From: Acidobacteriota bacterium
GTDB taxonomy: Bacteria; Acidobacteriota; Terriglobia; UBA7540
Length of the DNA: 34,506 bases
Reading direction: 5' to 3'
Assembly (NCBI GenBank): GCA_003165315.1
Contig: PLSX01000102.1
Coordinates: 1-34,506 of the forward strand
Shown one piece after another: positions 17,048 through 24,635 of this stretch. The position numbers were made by a program, and so were the translations under genes. Positions within the stretch are counted from its first letter, which is position 1; each line of letters starts with the position of its first letter. The notes under the pieces are model-generated. The model made no database searches. It saw nothing but the letters and a program-made list of their open reading frames with translations, and had not been told where the DNA came from.

Positions 17048-18010
17048 TCAGTTGGCGCTATTTTGAAGATGCTGGCGTAGATAGTCCTCCCAGTTGGGGA
17101 GTGGCGCGTCCAGATTGGCCCCGTGTTCAATCGCGTACGTTTCCCAATATGGTCGTCCCTTCTTAATGCTACTCTCGACGAACTTGAGATACGGTTCCGC
17201 AAAAAAAATGATTATGAATATCTCTGGCGCCATACACAAGATCAGCACAGCTGCAAGCACCGCGAGTGTGCCCTCCACGGCAGCTCCCTGGTAATCGCCA
17301 CTTCCTAAGTCATAACCAAACGCGAAACTGGCCTTTAGCGCATCAGTGCTCTTGAACCAATACTCAATCTTTTCGAGGTAGTAAAGATGATCAGCAAGAT
17401 ACTTTCCGATCTGGGCGCTAAGGGGATGTTGCGTCAATATCTTACGCATCAGCGAAATATATGTACCTTCCAACTCATTAAGCCTTGTTTCGACTTTTAA
17501 GAAGTCCAAATATGCTCTGATGCGCGCTGTCTTTTCGGGAATCAAATCTTCCACCATTTTCGAGCCGGGCGCCAGGTTTTTGAGAAACCCCTTAACCTCC
17601 ACCATCTGCCCTTCAGCATCCGCAATCTCTTGGACGATCCTATCCAGAAGCGCTTCCAGACTTTCAGTGCGGTGCCCAATCGCCAGGCTCTGGCCTATCG
17701 CAAAATGCGCGCCAAGGTGATTCAAACTCTCATGCAGGTTCTCTAAAAGACCATCTAACGGACCACTTTCCTCCTCATGAGCAGTCTGTTGTGGCAGCAT
17801 GCTTACAATACCGTCAAGAATCGAAGCGGCCTGGTTCTGGACTTTATTCATCACATTCTGATAGGGGGATATTACCGAAAGTGTTCCCACTAGTCGCATT
17901 TCGCCGCCGCGACGGCCTCCTTTGAGTTGGGGACTTTTTTGACCGTCCCGGATGCCCCCCGCTGGTCGGAACTTTCCCCGGCCGATATCGTTCCCTGCAC
18001 GTCCACTCAT
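17048..18010 (-). CDS. Orphan protein with one long hydrophobic segment, candidate T6SS cargo
   Basis: I do not recognise a family. The 320-aa product has a basic, Gly/Arg-rich N-terminus (1-40, no signal peptide) and a long, mostly helical, charged middle part (50-235). A strongly hydrophobic stretch at 243-271 (GTLAVLAAVLILCMAPEIFIIIFF) could form one long helix or a hairpin around the central Pro. A polar tail with KKGRPYWETYAIEHGANLDAPLP follows. The ATG at 18010 has AAGGAGGGG just upstream. The gene is tail-to-tail with PAAR and looks more AT-rich than its T6SS neighbours, which fits separate acquisition. A membrane-acting effector or an immunity protein are both possible; neither is shown by sequence. 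Confidence 0.8.
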   Translation of the reverse strand: MSGRAGNDIGRGKFRPAGGIRDGQKSPQLKGGRRGGEMRLVGTLSVISPYQNVMNKVQNQAASILDGIVSMLPQQTAHEEESGPLDGLLENLHESLNHLGAHFAIGQSLAIGHRTESLEALLDRIVQEIADAEGQMVEVKGFLKNLAPGSKMVEDLIPEKTARIRAYLDFLKVETRLNELEGTYISLMRKILTQHPLSAQIGKYLADHLYYLEKIEYWFKSTDALKASFAFGYDLGSGDYQGAAVEGTLAVLAAVLILCMAPEIFIIIFFAEPYLKFVESSIKKGRPYWETYAIEHGANLDAPLPNWEDYLRQHLQNSAN

Positions 18011-18324
18011 CGCCCCTCCTTCATCACTCGTCCGTGGCTAACGATATTACAATTTTGTAAGGGGGATCAAGTATTGGGTTGCTTTTATTCTCGTCAACGT
18101 GGTGCTACAATAGCGCCATCATAATGGGTAGACATTTTCATATGCACGTGGGCTAACAAAACTGGAATCAAATCGTCCTTCACAGGAAGGATGGACAGGC
18201 CATATTGGGGGGGTGGATTTCTTGGAGCGCCCGAGGTTTTACGCTTAGGGATAACCCTATGCCTGATGTCCGCGGGCAGTCCAACTTTCCGTCCCGGCTG
18301 CCGATTACTTTTCCGGAGGAGACC
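18011..18324. promoter_or_regulatory. Divergent intergenic region with candidate promoter and inverted repeat
   Basis: This 314-base gap separates two divergent genes. TTACAA-TT-TTGTAA (18047-18060) is a six-base inverted repeat, a possible operator. On the plus strand TGCTACAAT (18103-18111) resembles an extended -10 element about 210 bases before the CsgG-like gene, without a convincing -35. On the minus strand TTGACG and TTGATC boxes lie upstream of the 18010 start, with only poor -10 partners. The plus frame stays open from 18205, but no start with a ribosome-binding site is found before 18325. Confidence 0.35.
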
Positions 18325-19293
18325 ATGAAGAAGGCTTTTGGGCTTTTGCTGATTTTGGTGACCATCACCTCGGGTGCGTGGGCGCAAGACAAGAAGCTCG
18401 TGGCGGTATTGGATTTTGACTATGGCACGGTGCGATCGGCGGTTCAGGCGTACTTTGGCACTGACCAGGACGTGGGTAAAGGCATTTCTCTGCTCTTGGA
18501 GCAGAAACTTGTTCAGGACGCCAAGTATCGGGTGATCGACCGCAACGCCATGGATAAAATCCTCAAAGAACAGAATTTCTCCAACAGCGACCGTGTCGAT
18601 TCCTCAACTGCAGCCAAGATCGGCCATATATTGGGCGTGAGCGCCATCATAACTGGCAGCATCACCCAGTTCGGCCGCGACGATAAACACATTGGATTGG
18701 GTGGTGGAGGCTACGGCCTGGGAAAGTACGGCCTGGGAGGACTTGGCAAAAATGATTCCAAGGCCGTCGTGAAAGTTACAGCCAAATTGATCGACATCAA
18801 CACTGCAGAGGAATTGGCAATCGTAACGGGCTCCGGAGAATCGAAGCGCGGCGGGTTTAAGCTCGGCGGGGGAGGTGGCGGCTGGAGCGGGGGAGGCGGC
18901 GGACAGGTCGATATGGGCAGCAGTAATTTTGCCGAGAGCATCCTCGGCGAAGCAGTGAATGCCGCGGTCGCCGACTTGGGCCAGCAACTTGATGACAAAG
19001 CAAGCTCACTGCCCACCGTGAAGGTTGAAGTTTCGGGGTTGGTCGCGGATGTTGAAGGCAACACTTTGATATTAAACGTGGGAACGAAGGCCGGGGTCAA
19101 AGTGGGCGACCACCTCGGAGTATTTCACAAAGGCAAAGAAATCCGCGACCCTGCAACCGGAAAAGTCTTAAAGACTATCAATACCAGACTAGGCGACATA
19201 ACCATTACCGAAGCCGATGAATCCTCCGCCACCGGTACATTTGCGGGAGCCACGGCTCCTAAGGTCGGCGACCTCGTACAGACAGTCGACTAA
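18325..19293 (+). CDS. Secreted CsgG/FlgT-like envelope protein with glycine-rich insert
   Basis: This 322-aa protein has a clear Sec signal peptide (KKAFGLLLILVTITSGAWA, predicted cut after residue 20) and no lipobox Cys. The mature part begins like the CsgG family: KLVAVLDFDYGTVRSAV, then ISLLLEQKLVQDAKYRVIDRNAMDKILKEQNF and IGHILGVSAIITGSITQFG. A Gly-rich region (about 122-200, including GGGGGGWSGGGGG) interrupts the fold. The C-terminal ~90 residues (LILNVGTKAGVKVGDHLGVF...EIRDPATGKVL) resemble the FlgT C-terminal domain. CsgG proteins form outer-membrane or periplasmic assemblies. Its link to this T6SS is by position only, 28 bases ahead of the kinase gene. GGAGGAG decides the ATG at 18325. 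Confidence 0.85.
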   Translation: MKKAFGLLLILVTITSGAWAQDKKLVAVLDFDYGTVRSAVQAYFGTDQDVGKGISLLLEQKLVQDAKYRVIDRNAMDKILKEQNFSNSDRVDSSTAAKIGHILGVSAIITGSITQFGRDDKHIGLGGGGYGLGKYGLGGLGKNDSKAVVKVTAKLIDINTAEELAIVTGSGESKRGGFKLGGGGGGWSGGGGGQVDMGSSNFAESILGEAVNAAVADLGQQLDDKASSLPTVKVEVSGLVADVEGNTLILNVGTKAGVKVGDHLGVFHKGKEIRDPATGKVLKTINTRLGDITITEADESSATGTFAGATAPKVGDLVQTVD

Positions 19294-19321
19294 AGTGATC
19301 TTTTCATGAAGAGAGGGCGCG

Positions 19322-21268
19322 ATGAGCTTCCAAATCGGTGATTCGATCGGGGATTATCAGATCGTCGGCGTGTTGGGCGCGGGCGGTATGGGAAAGGTTT
19401 ATAAGGTCAAGAACCTGATTTCCGACCGCATCGATGCCTTAAAGGTCTTGCTGCCCAACCTTGCCGATGACCCGGAACTCGCGGACCGCTTCATTCGCGA
19501 AATCAAGGTGCTGGCGAGCTTGAATCACCCCAACATTGCCGGCCTCCGCACCGCTTTTCGACTGGATAATCAACTCCTGATGGTCATGGAGTACGTCGAG
19601 GGGACAACCTTGGATGAAAGAACCAAGGCAGGTCCCATCCCCCTCAAGGATGCCATTAATTACATCAGCCAGGCGCTGGCGGCGCTTGGTTACGCACACA
19701 AGCATGGCGTCATTCATCGGGACATCAAGCCTGCCAACATGATGTTGACACCTGACAACGTCATTAAGCTCATGGACTTTGGCATCGCCAAAACCAAGTC
19801 TGACAAGAAACTGACCCAGACTGGCACGACCATGGGATCGCTTTTTTACATGTCGGCCGAGCAAGTGCAGGGTAACGAATTGGATGGCCGATCCGATCTC
19901 TATTCCGTCGGGGTTTCGCTCTACGAATTGGTGACAGGGTCAAGGCCCTTTCAGGGAAAAAGCGATTTCGACATAATGGTCGCGCAGCTGCAACAGGTGC
20001 CCCAGGCCCCGATCCAAATGATGCCTGACCTGCCCAAAGCGCTCAATGACATCATCATGATCTCGCTGGAAAAGGATCCGGCCAAGAGGTTTCAAACCGC
20101 AGAAGCCTTCGCCGCAGCACTGGGAAGCATCACTAACTCTTTGCAAGCGACCCCGATTCAAGCCGCAGGTGGCATCACGGCGGGAGGCCATCCGCCGGCG
20201 ATGGGATCGTTGCCTGTTCCAGCTCCTGGCACGCAATCCTTTGGAACTGTCCCTCCTGTGTATAGCGCCCCCCCCGTGCAAGGCTCCGCAACGGGAATGA
20301 TGGGAACGCAAACTGCGCCGGCACCCCCAGCGATGGGAGGAATAATTCCACCCGGGGGTGGTTTCCTCAATACCGCCAACACCCCCACGGTAATGGCTCC
20401 ACAGCCCCCGGTTCCCGAGCCACCAACTATGCCTCCTCCCGCTTCCTCACATGGGGTCCCGCAAACTCAAAAGGCAAAAAGTTATACCGGGCTTTACATG
20501 GCATTGGGAGCCCTGATTGTCGTGGCGGTTCTCGGAGTTGCTGCGGTTGAAGGTACGCGCTTTTTGAAAGCCCGGGCCAGCGGTGATCAGGCTTCTCAAG
20601 TGACCACGAGCAATACAAACAATTCCATTCCCGCGGCGCCTGGCAACCCCACGGCGGATGCCGCTACGCAAACACCGATCGGCGCGGCGAACCCGTCTTC
20701 GCCTTCCGGATCGGCCAACACCATTGCCAGTGGCGCAGTTGGCGTAGGTAATGCGCAGACGCCTCCTACAGGCCCAGTTGTGGAACCTCCTTCCCTTAAC
20801 AATCTCATCAATCCAGGCGGAGCCGTGACTCCCGTGCCCAAGAAGGCCCCAAAGCACAACTCCGCGGCCAATATGGTTGCGGGGGAGTCTCAGAACGTAT
20901 CATCCCAAGTGGGTGGCGGGGCACAGGTCAATTCGTCTCAAGTATCCGGGGGAGCAGGCCAAATTGGGCAACCCGCTGCGGCAAACAGCGCCGCGAACGC
21001 CCAGGAGCTGCAAGAGCTGGTGGATCAACATGACAAGCTCTCCGTACGTGCCCAGACAGCAAATGACAGCGTGGAGAACTTCCGCAAGCAAATGTCAGCA
21101 GGTGGTAACAATCTACGACCGGATATTTCCGCCTCACAGTCTCGAATGAAGATGTACATGACAAAATCTGAGGCGGCGCTTAACGCCGGCGACGTCGAAA
21201 CGGCCAAGAAGTATATGAGTTTGGCAGAGCGAGAAGTTGAAAAGTTGGAGGCCTTTTTCGGCCACTAG
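19322..21268 (+). CDS. Transmembrane Ser/Thr protein kinase, PpkA-like
   Basis: This 648-aa protein has an N-terminal Hanks-type kinase domain (12-270): Gly-loop GAGGMGKVY (19-27), catalytic Lys41 in ALKVL, Glu60, HRDIKPANM (132-140, Asp134) and DFGIA (152-156). The activation segment ends MSAEQ where bacterial kinases usually have MSPEQ. A long Pro/Ala/Gly-rich linker (275-385) precedes one membrane helix (~389-409), then a Ser/Thr/Asn/Gly-rich low-complexity region and a C-terminal coiled coil (~560-648). PpkA kinases in other T6SSs control firing through an FHA protein and the PppA phosphatase; neither is seen here. The substrate is unknown. Confidence 0.92.
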   Translation: MSFQIGDSIGDYQIVGVLGAGGMGKVYKVKNLISDRIDALKVLLPNLADDPELADRFIREIKVLASLNHPNIAGLRTAFRLDNQLLMVMEYVEGTTLDERTKAGPIPLKDAINYISQALAALGYAHKHGVIHRDIKPANMMLTPDNVIKLMDFGIAKTKSDKKLTQTGTTMGSLFYMSAEQVQGNELDGRSDLYSVGVSLYELVTGSRPFQGKSDFDIMVAQLQQVPQAPIQMMPDLPKALNDIIMISLEKDPAKRFQTAEAFAAALGSITNSLQATPIQAAGGITAGGHPPAMGSLPVPAPGTQSFGTVPPVYSAPPVQGSATGMMGTQTAPAPPAMGGIIPPGGGFLNTANTPTVMAPQPPVPEPPTMPPPASSHGVPQTQKAKSYTGLYMALGALIVVAVLGVAAVEGTRFLKARASGDQASQVTTSNTNNSIPAAPGNPTADAATQTPIGAANPSSPSGSANTIASGAVGVGNAQTPPTGPVVEPPSLNNLINPGGAVTPVPKKAPKHNSAANMVAGESQNVSSQVGGGAQVNSSQVSGGAGQIGQPAAANSAANAQELQELVDQHDKLSVRAQTANDSVENFRKQMSAGGNNLRPDISASQSRMKMYMTKSEAALNAGDVETAKKYMSLAEREVEKLEAFFGH

Positions 21269-21275
21269 CTAAGGC

Positions 21276-22835
21276 TCACAACGGCTGATTTTGTAGGTTT
21301 TCTTTTGCGTTGGCGGAAAGAGCTTCGCCGTCCTTCGGATGAGGAGGGCGAAAATCCGCCACTTCCAAGAAACCCCCTGAAATTAAGGCTGCAAGCAGCT
21401 CTGAAAATTCCTCCAGGGGAGTTTCCGCATGAATGAGTTGGTGGGACTTGCATGCCTCAAGGAGTTGCCGGACCGTTAACTTCCCATCACAGAGGGGAAT
21501 CAAAAAACCTACCCATGGTTGAACCTTGCAGTCCATGCTGAAAGGATCATTCACGTGAAGGGTAAACTGGTCTGGCGCCAAGTCCCCATCCTTTAGCCGG
21601 TGGAGGGTGTGAAGCTCAAGAGACGGTCTGGCGATGGGACACAATTCCTGAAGATCTTCAAATGCTGGATGACCTGCGGCGGCAAAGGTTTCCCATTGAA
21701 GAAGCCAGGCAATTTCCTCCCGCCCCGTTCGCTGACCGGCGAAGCGCCTAACCGTGAAAACTTTACGGGCAAAATTCTTTCGTTGAATAATGATCCACCC
21801 GTACGCCATGGACTCTACCCCCAAGGCATCCAGGCTTTTTAGCATCAGTTCAACTGTATCGCCCCCCCCTTTCGATTTCAGGGCATAGATGGAGGCGGCA
21901 TCTTTGGGGGACTGCGCCCGTTTCTCCACTACAGCAACATCAAAATCATCCTGGCTCTCGCCTAGCCAGCTTCGGATGCGATCCTCGAGGGGCGCGCCTT
22001 TCCGGTCTGAGCCCTGGGCTTGGCAATAAAAGCAGCCTTCCGGTTTCAGGAATCGCGGCAACCCTTCCACGCAGCGGCGGGTGATTTGTTCGCCATCAGC
22101 TCCGCCATCATAGAAGATCTGAGCCGGGTGCAAGACGGGCATGTAAGGCGGGTGTGCCACGATGCGGTCAAATGTGAAACCGTCCACGCCCTGGTAAAGA
22201 TCACCTTTCAGAACGGTGACGTTATTAAGCCCATTCAGCAAACGATTGAACTCCGCCATGTGGGTAGAACGCTCCGTAATGTCGATGGCCCAAGATTTAG
22301 TGGCATAAGCAGACGCTGCCAGGGCTACCGCACCGGCGCCGGAGCACAACTCCAGAAAATTCTCGCACGGCGTCACCGGTAATGTGGCCATAAACTCTGC
22401 GGTGTTGGGGGTGATGGCTGGATAGACGATGTCAGCGGGAGCTTGATAGTCCTTGCCGTCGGGCGCAAACCAACGGTCTGAAACAATGAAGAGGGACCCG
22501 ACGGGATAAAGCACAACAGCCCCCACCAGTTGGGTAGTGTCAGTGGCATGGGGAACTACGATTCCTAAACCCGTTAGGACCTCAACAGCCAAGGTGGCAA
22601 TCCCAACCTCCAAGTCCACCCTATTGATGGATTCTCCCAGCAACAGGAGGCGGGTGAGAAGGCTCACCTCATCCGATTCCTTTGGAGATTCCAGGCCCTT
22701 CCGGCGGCTCGTCAGCAGGGTGGGCAGTGCAGGAATGTCTAAACGGGAGCAGATCGATTCCTCGTTGAATCCAACCGCCCGCAAATAATCGCGAAGTATG
22801 GCGAAATGGGGGGAGTTTTGCAGAAGCAGGGTCAT
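21276..22835 (-). CDS. Class I SAM-dependent methyltransferase with DUF7059-like N-terminus
   Basis: This 519-aa protein has an N-terminal helical part (LRDYLRAVGFNEESICSRL, about 14-32; LLTRLLLLGESINR) like the DUF7059 domain found before small-methyltransferase domains. The Rossmann core has motif I FLELCSGAGAVALAAS (160-175), AIDITE (183-188) and AHPPYMP (227-233), an NPPY-type motif in which His replaces Asn. NPPY motifs are typical of N-methyltransferases acting on Gln, Asn or nucleobases. The C-terminal ~120 residues contain WVGFLIPLCDGKLTVRQLLEA, which resembles the C-terminal part of the next methyltransferase upstream. The ATG at 22835 is preferred over the longer open frame because the earlier residues look non-coding. 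The substrate is unknown. Confidence 0.85.
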   Translation of the reverse strand: MTLLLQNSPHFAILRDYLRAVGFNEESICSRLDIPALPTLLTSRRKGLESPKESDEVSLLTRLLLLGESINRVDLEVGIATLAVEVLTGLGIVVPHATDTTQLVGAVVLYPVGSLFIVSDRWFAPDGKDYQAPADIVYPAITPNTAEFMATLPVTPCENFLELCSGAGAVALAASAYATKSWAIDITERSTHMAEFNRLLNGLNNVTVLKGDLYQGVDGFTFDRIVAHPPYMPVLHPAQIFYDGGADGEQITRRCVEGLPRFLKPEGCFYCQAQGSDRKGAPLEDRIRSWLGESQDDFDVAVVEKRAQSPKDAASIYALKSKGGGDTVELMLKSLDALGVESMAYGWIIIQRKNFARKVFTVRRFAGQRTGREEIAWLLQWETFAAAGHPAFEDLQELCPIARPSLELHTLHRLKDGDLAPDQFTLHVNDPFSMDCKVQPWVGFLIPLCDGKLTVRQLLEACKSHQLIHAETPLEEFSELLAALISGGFLEVADFRPPHPKDGEALSANAKENLQNQPL

Positions 22836-22947
22836 AAGAGAAAAAACCTTTCGAATAAACCGGGAACATCCGAAGAAAGAGCGGGAGCAATTTCTCTCAC
22901 TCCTACTTGTTTCTGCAACCGTGGACGCGCCCTCCTGGGGGGCCAAT

Positions 22948-24534
22948 CTATGCCATAAACACAGCCGATTGCGTTGCTTTCTTGAGAAAATCCTCAAGCT
23001 CTTCGTCAATGGCCCTCCCCACGAGAGCCATGTCCGTCACCGGGTTACCCTCTTCATCAATCAAGTCGAGCGCTCTCGATTCGAAGACCTTGACAAGGTC
23101 GGCATGCAAGGCGCCTCGATCACGGGAGCCGTCGCACAGGGCCAGTAAACCCCGATGAATGGTGTTACCGAGCTTGAAGGTTCTGTGGTGAAGAGTTGCC
23201 ACCACGTCACTCCGGCGAGCCTGCCATCGGGCAAGAGGACTAGCAAGAGGTTTATCGCTTACCTGCAAAGCAAAAGGGCCAGGGGAAAGATGCAAGTCCA
23301 CAAGACCCGCACCATAGACGGCCCAGACGAAATCGACCATATCCGCAGTAACGTCCTGGTCGGGTTTCGGAATGAAGCCGAACTGCCGGCGGGCACGTAG
23401 TTCAACCTCTTCCACCAAGCGAGGGAAAGCCATCCGCTCGGGAGCCGTTTCGCCAAGACACCAGAACATGGCGCGGCCTAACGGGTCAGCGGTAATTATT
23501 TTCCCCCCTTGTTTACTCTCGAAGGTTTCCTTCGCTCCTGGATCCAGGTTGGGAGTGGGCGATTCGGGGCTGGCCATAGTGGAAACATAGTACGACCGCA
23601 CACAGTCGGGCTGGATGGAGCGGTTCAAAGGGACTTCCGGATGGCATAGGAGGGTCTTGCGGAAATATCGTCCGCGCATGAAATCCAAGTATTGTTCTCG
23701 CAGGACAATATCATCCTTGATTCTATCAAGCACTTCAACGGCATTTGTCGAAAAACCACGCGGGATCATATCGAAATAATCGGTTTCGCTCAGAAACTGA
23801 AGATCGTGCCGCCGGGCCTGTTCCATGAACTGATGAAAATAGAGGGGGGTAAACGTCTCCGCGAGCTCGTCATGGTAAAAGGCTTCTGGGGGGCGTGCAC
23901 CCCATCGCTCATACTCCCCCCGGATAAACTGGACGTAGGGATCGGATCCCTTTACTTGCGCATTGGAGAGCAGCTTCAGTAAAGTCAGGGCCTGCTGCAT
24001 CTTTTTTTGAGGATCATGAAAATCCTGATTATGATATGAGATCATCTCTCGAAGCATCAGTCGGGAATGGCAGCCGGGGAGCGTGTTGTAACTGATATAC
24101 GCGACTCCTTGAGGAGCAAGACTGCCCTTGCAAATTGCCAGAATCTGGTCGCAAACCGGCTGGGGGACCCAAGTGAACACTCCGTGGGCGATGATGTAAT
24201 CAAATTCCCCATAATTGGGAGCCATCTCCATCAGATCGGCTTGACGAAGGGTAACGTTCTTTAGCCCGATGTCATTGAGAAGCGCGTTACCGCGTACAAT
24301 TGCCGTACCCGCAAGGTCCACGCCCACGAACTCGCTCTGCGGCAATACCACTCCCATCGCCGCCAGGTTTACACCATCGAAGCATCCCAACTCCAGGACA
24401 CGGCACTTCTCCGGTGGTGCGGGCTTCATTCCAAAAAGCGCCGCCATGGTTGCCAACCGATCAGGATGAGTATAATAAATCGGAAAGGATGGGTAGATCA
24501 CTTCGTCGTACGACGTCATGTGGGAATCTGCCAT
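22948..24534 (-). CDS. SAM-dependent methyltransferase with regulatory domain, protein-lysine methyltransferase-like
   Basis: This 528-aa protein begins with the family opening SYDEVIYPSFPIYYTHPDRLATMAALFG. Motif I follows as RVLELGCFDGVNLAAM (about 45-60), then GVDLA (71-75) and FDYIIAHGVFTWVP. A methyltransferase regulatory domain (PF10119 type) starts around RDDIVLREQYLDF-like sequence (IVLREQYLDFMRGRYFRKTLL). A C-terminal helical segment GNTIHRGLLALCDGSRDRGALHADL is similar to the second methyltransferase. The architecture is that of the rickettsial outer-membrane-protein lysine methyltransferases (PKMT), so a protein substrate is plausible, but no substrate is shown. ATG 24534 has AAGG seven bases upstream; the frame is open to a TTG at 24564. 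Confidence 0.87.
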   Translation of the reverse strand: MADSHMTSYDEVIYPSFPIYYTHPDRLATMAALFGMKPAPPEKCRVLELGCFDGVNLAAMGVVLPQSEFVGVDLAGTAIVRGNALLNDIGLKNVTLRQADLMEMAPNYGEFDYIIAHGVFTWVPQPVCDQILAICKGSLAPQGVAYISYNTLPGCHSRLMLREMISYHNQDFHDPQKKMQQALTLLKLLSNAQVKGSDPYVQFIRGEYERWGARPPEAFYHDELAETFTPLYFHQFMEQARRHDLQFLSETDYFDMIPRGFSTNAVEVLDRIKDDIVLREQYLDFMRGRYFRKTLLCHPEVPLNRSIQPDCVRSYYVSTMASPESPTPNLDPGAKETFESKQGGKIITADPLGRAMFWCLGETAPERMAFPRLVEEVELRARRQFGFIPKPDQDVTADMVDFVWAVYGAGLVDLHLSPGPFALQVSDKPLASPLARWQARRSDVVATLHHRTFKLGNTIHRGLLALCDGSRDRGALHADLVKVFESRALDLIDEEGNPVTDMALVGRAIDEELEDFLKKATQSAVFMA

Positions 24535-24635
24535 GGATGACCTTGACTCTCGGACCCGGACCAACTTCGTCCCAATGCGGGAAGTTTATCAAGTTCCGCC
24601 CGCTCGTGCTCCTCTAGCATTCAACACCTAAAGCG

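Noticed and set aside
22835..23009. 58-residue N-terminal extension of the second methyltransferase
   Set aside because: Residues are Arg/Ser/Cys-rich and the family-like start (helical region before RDYLRAVGF) begins at the internal ATG 22835.
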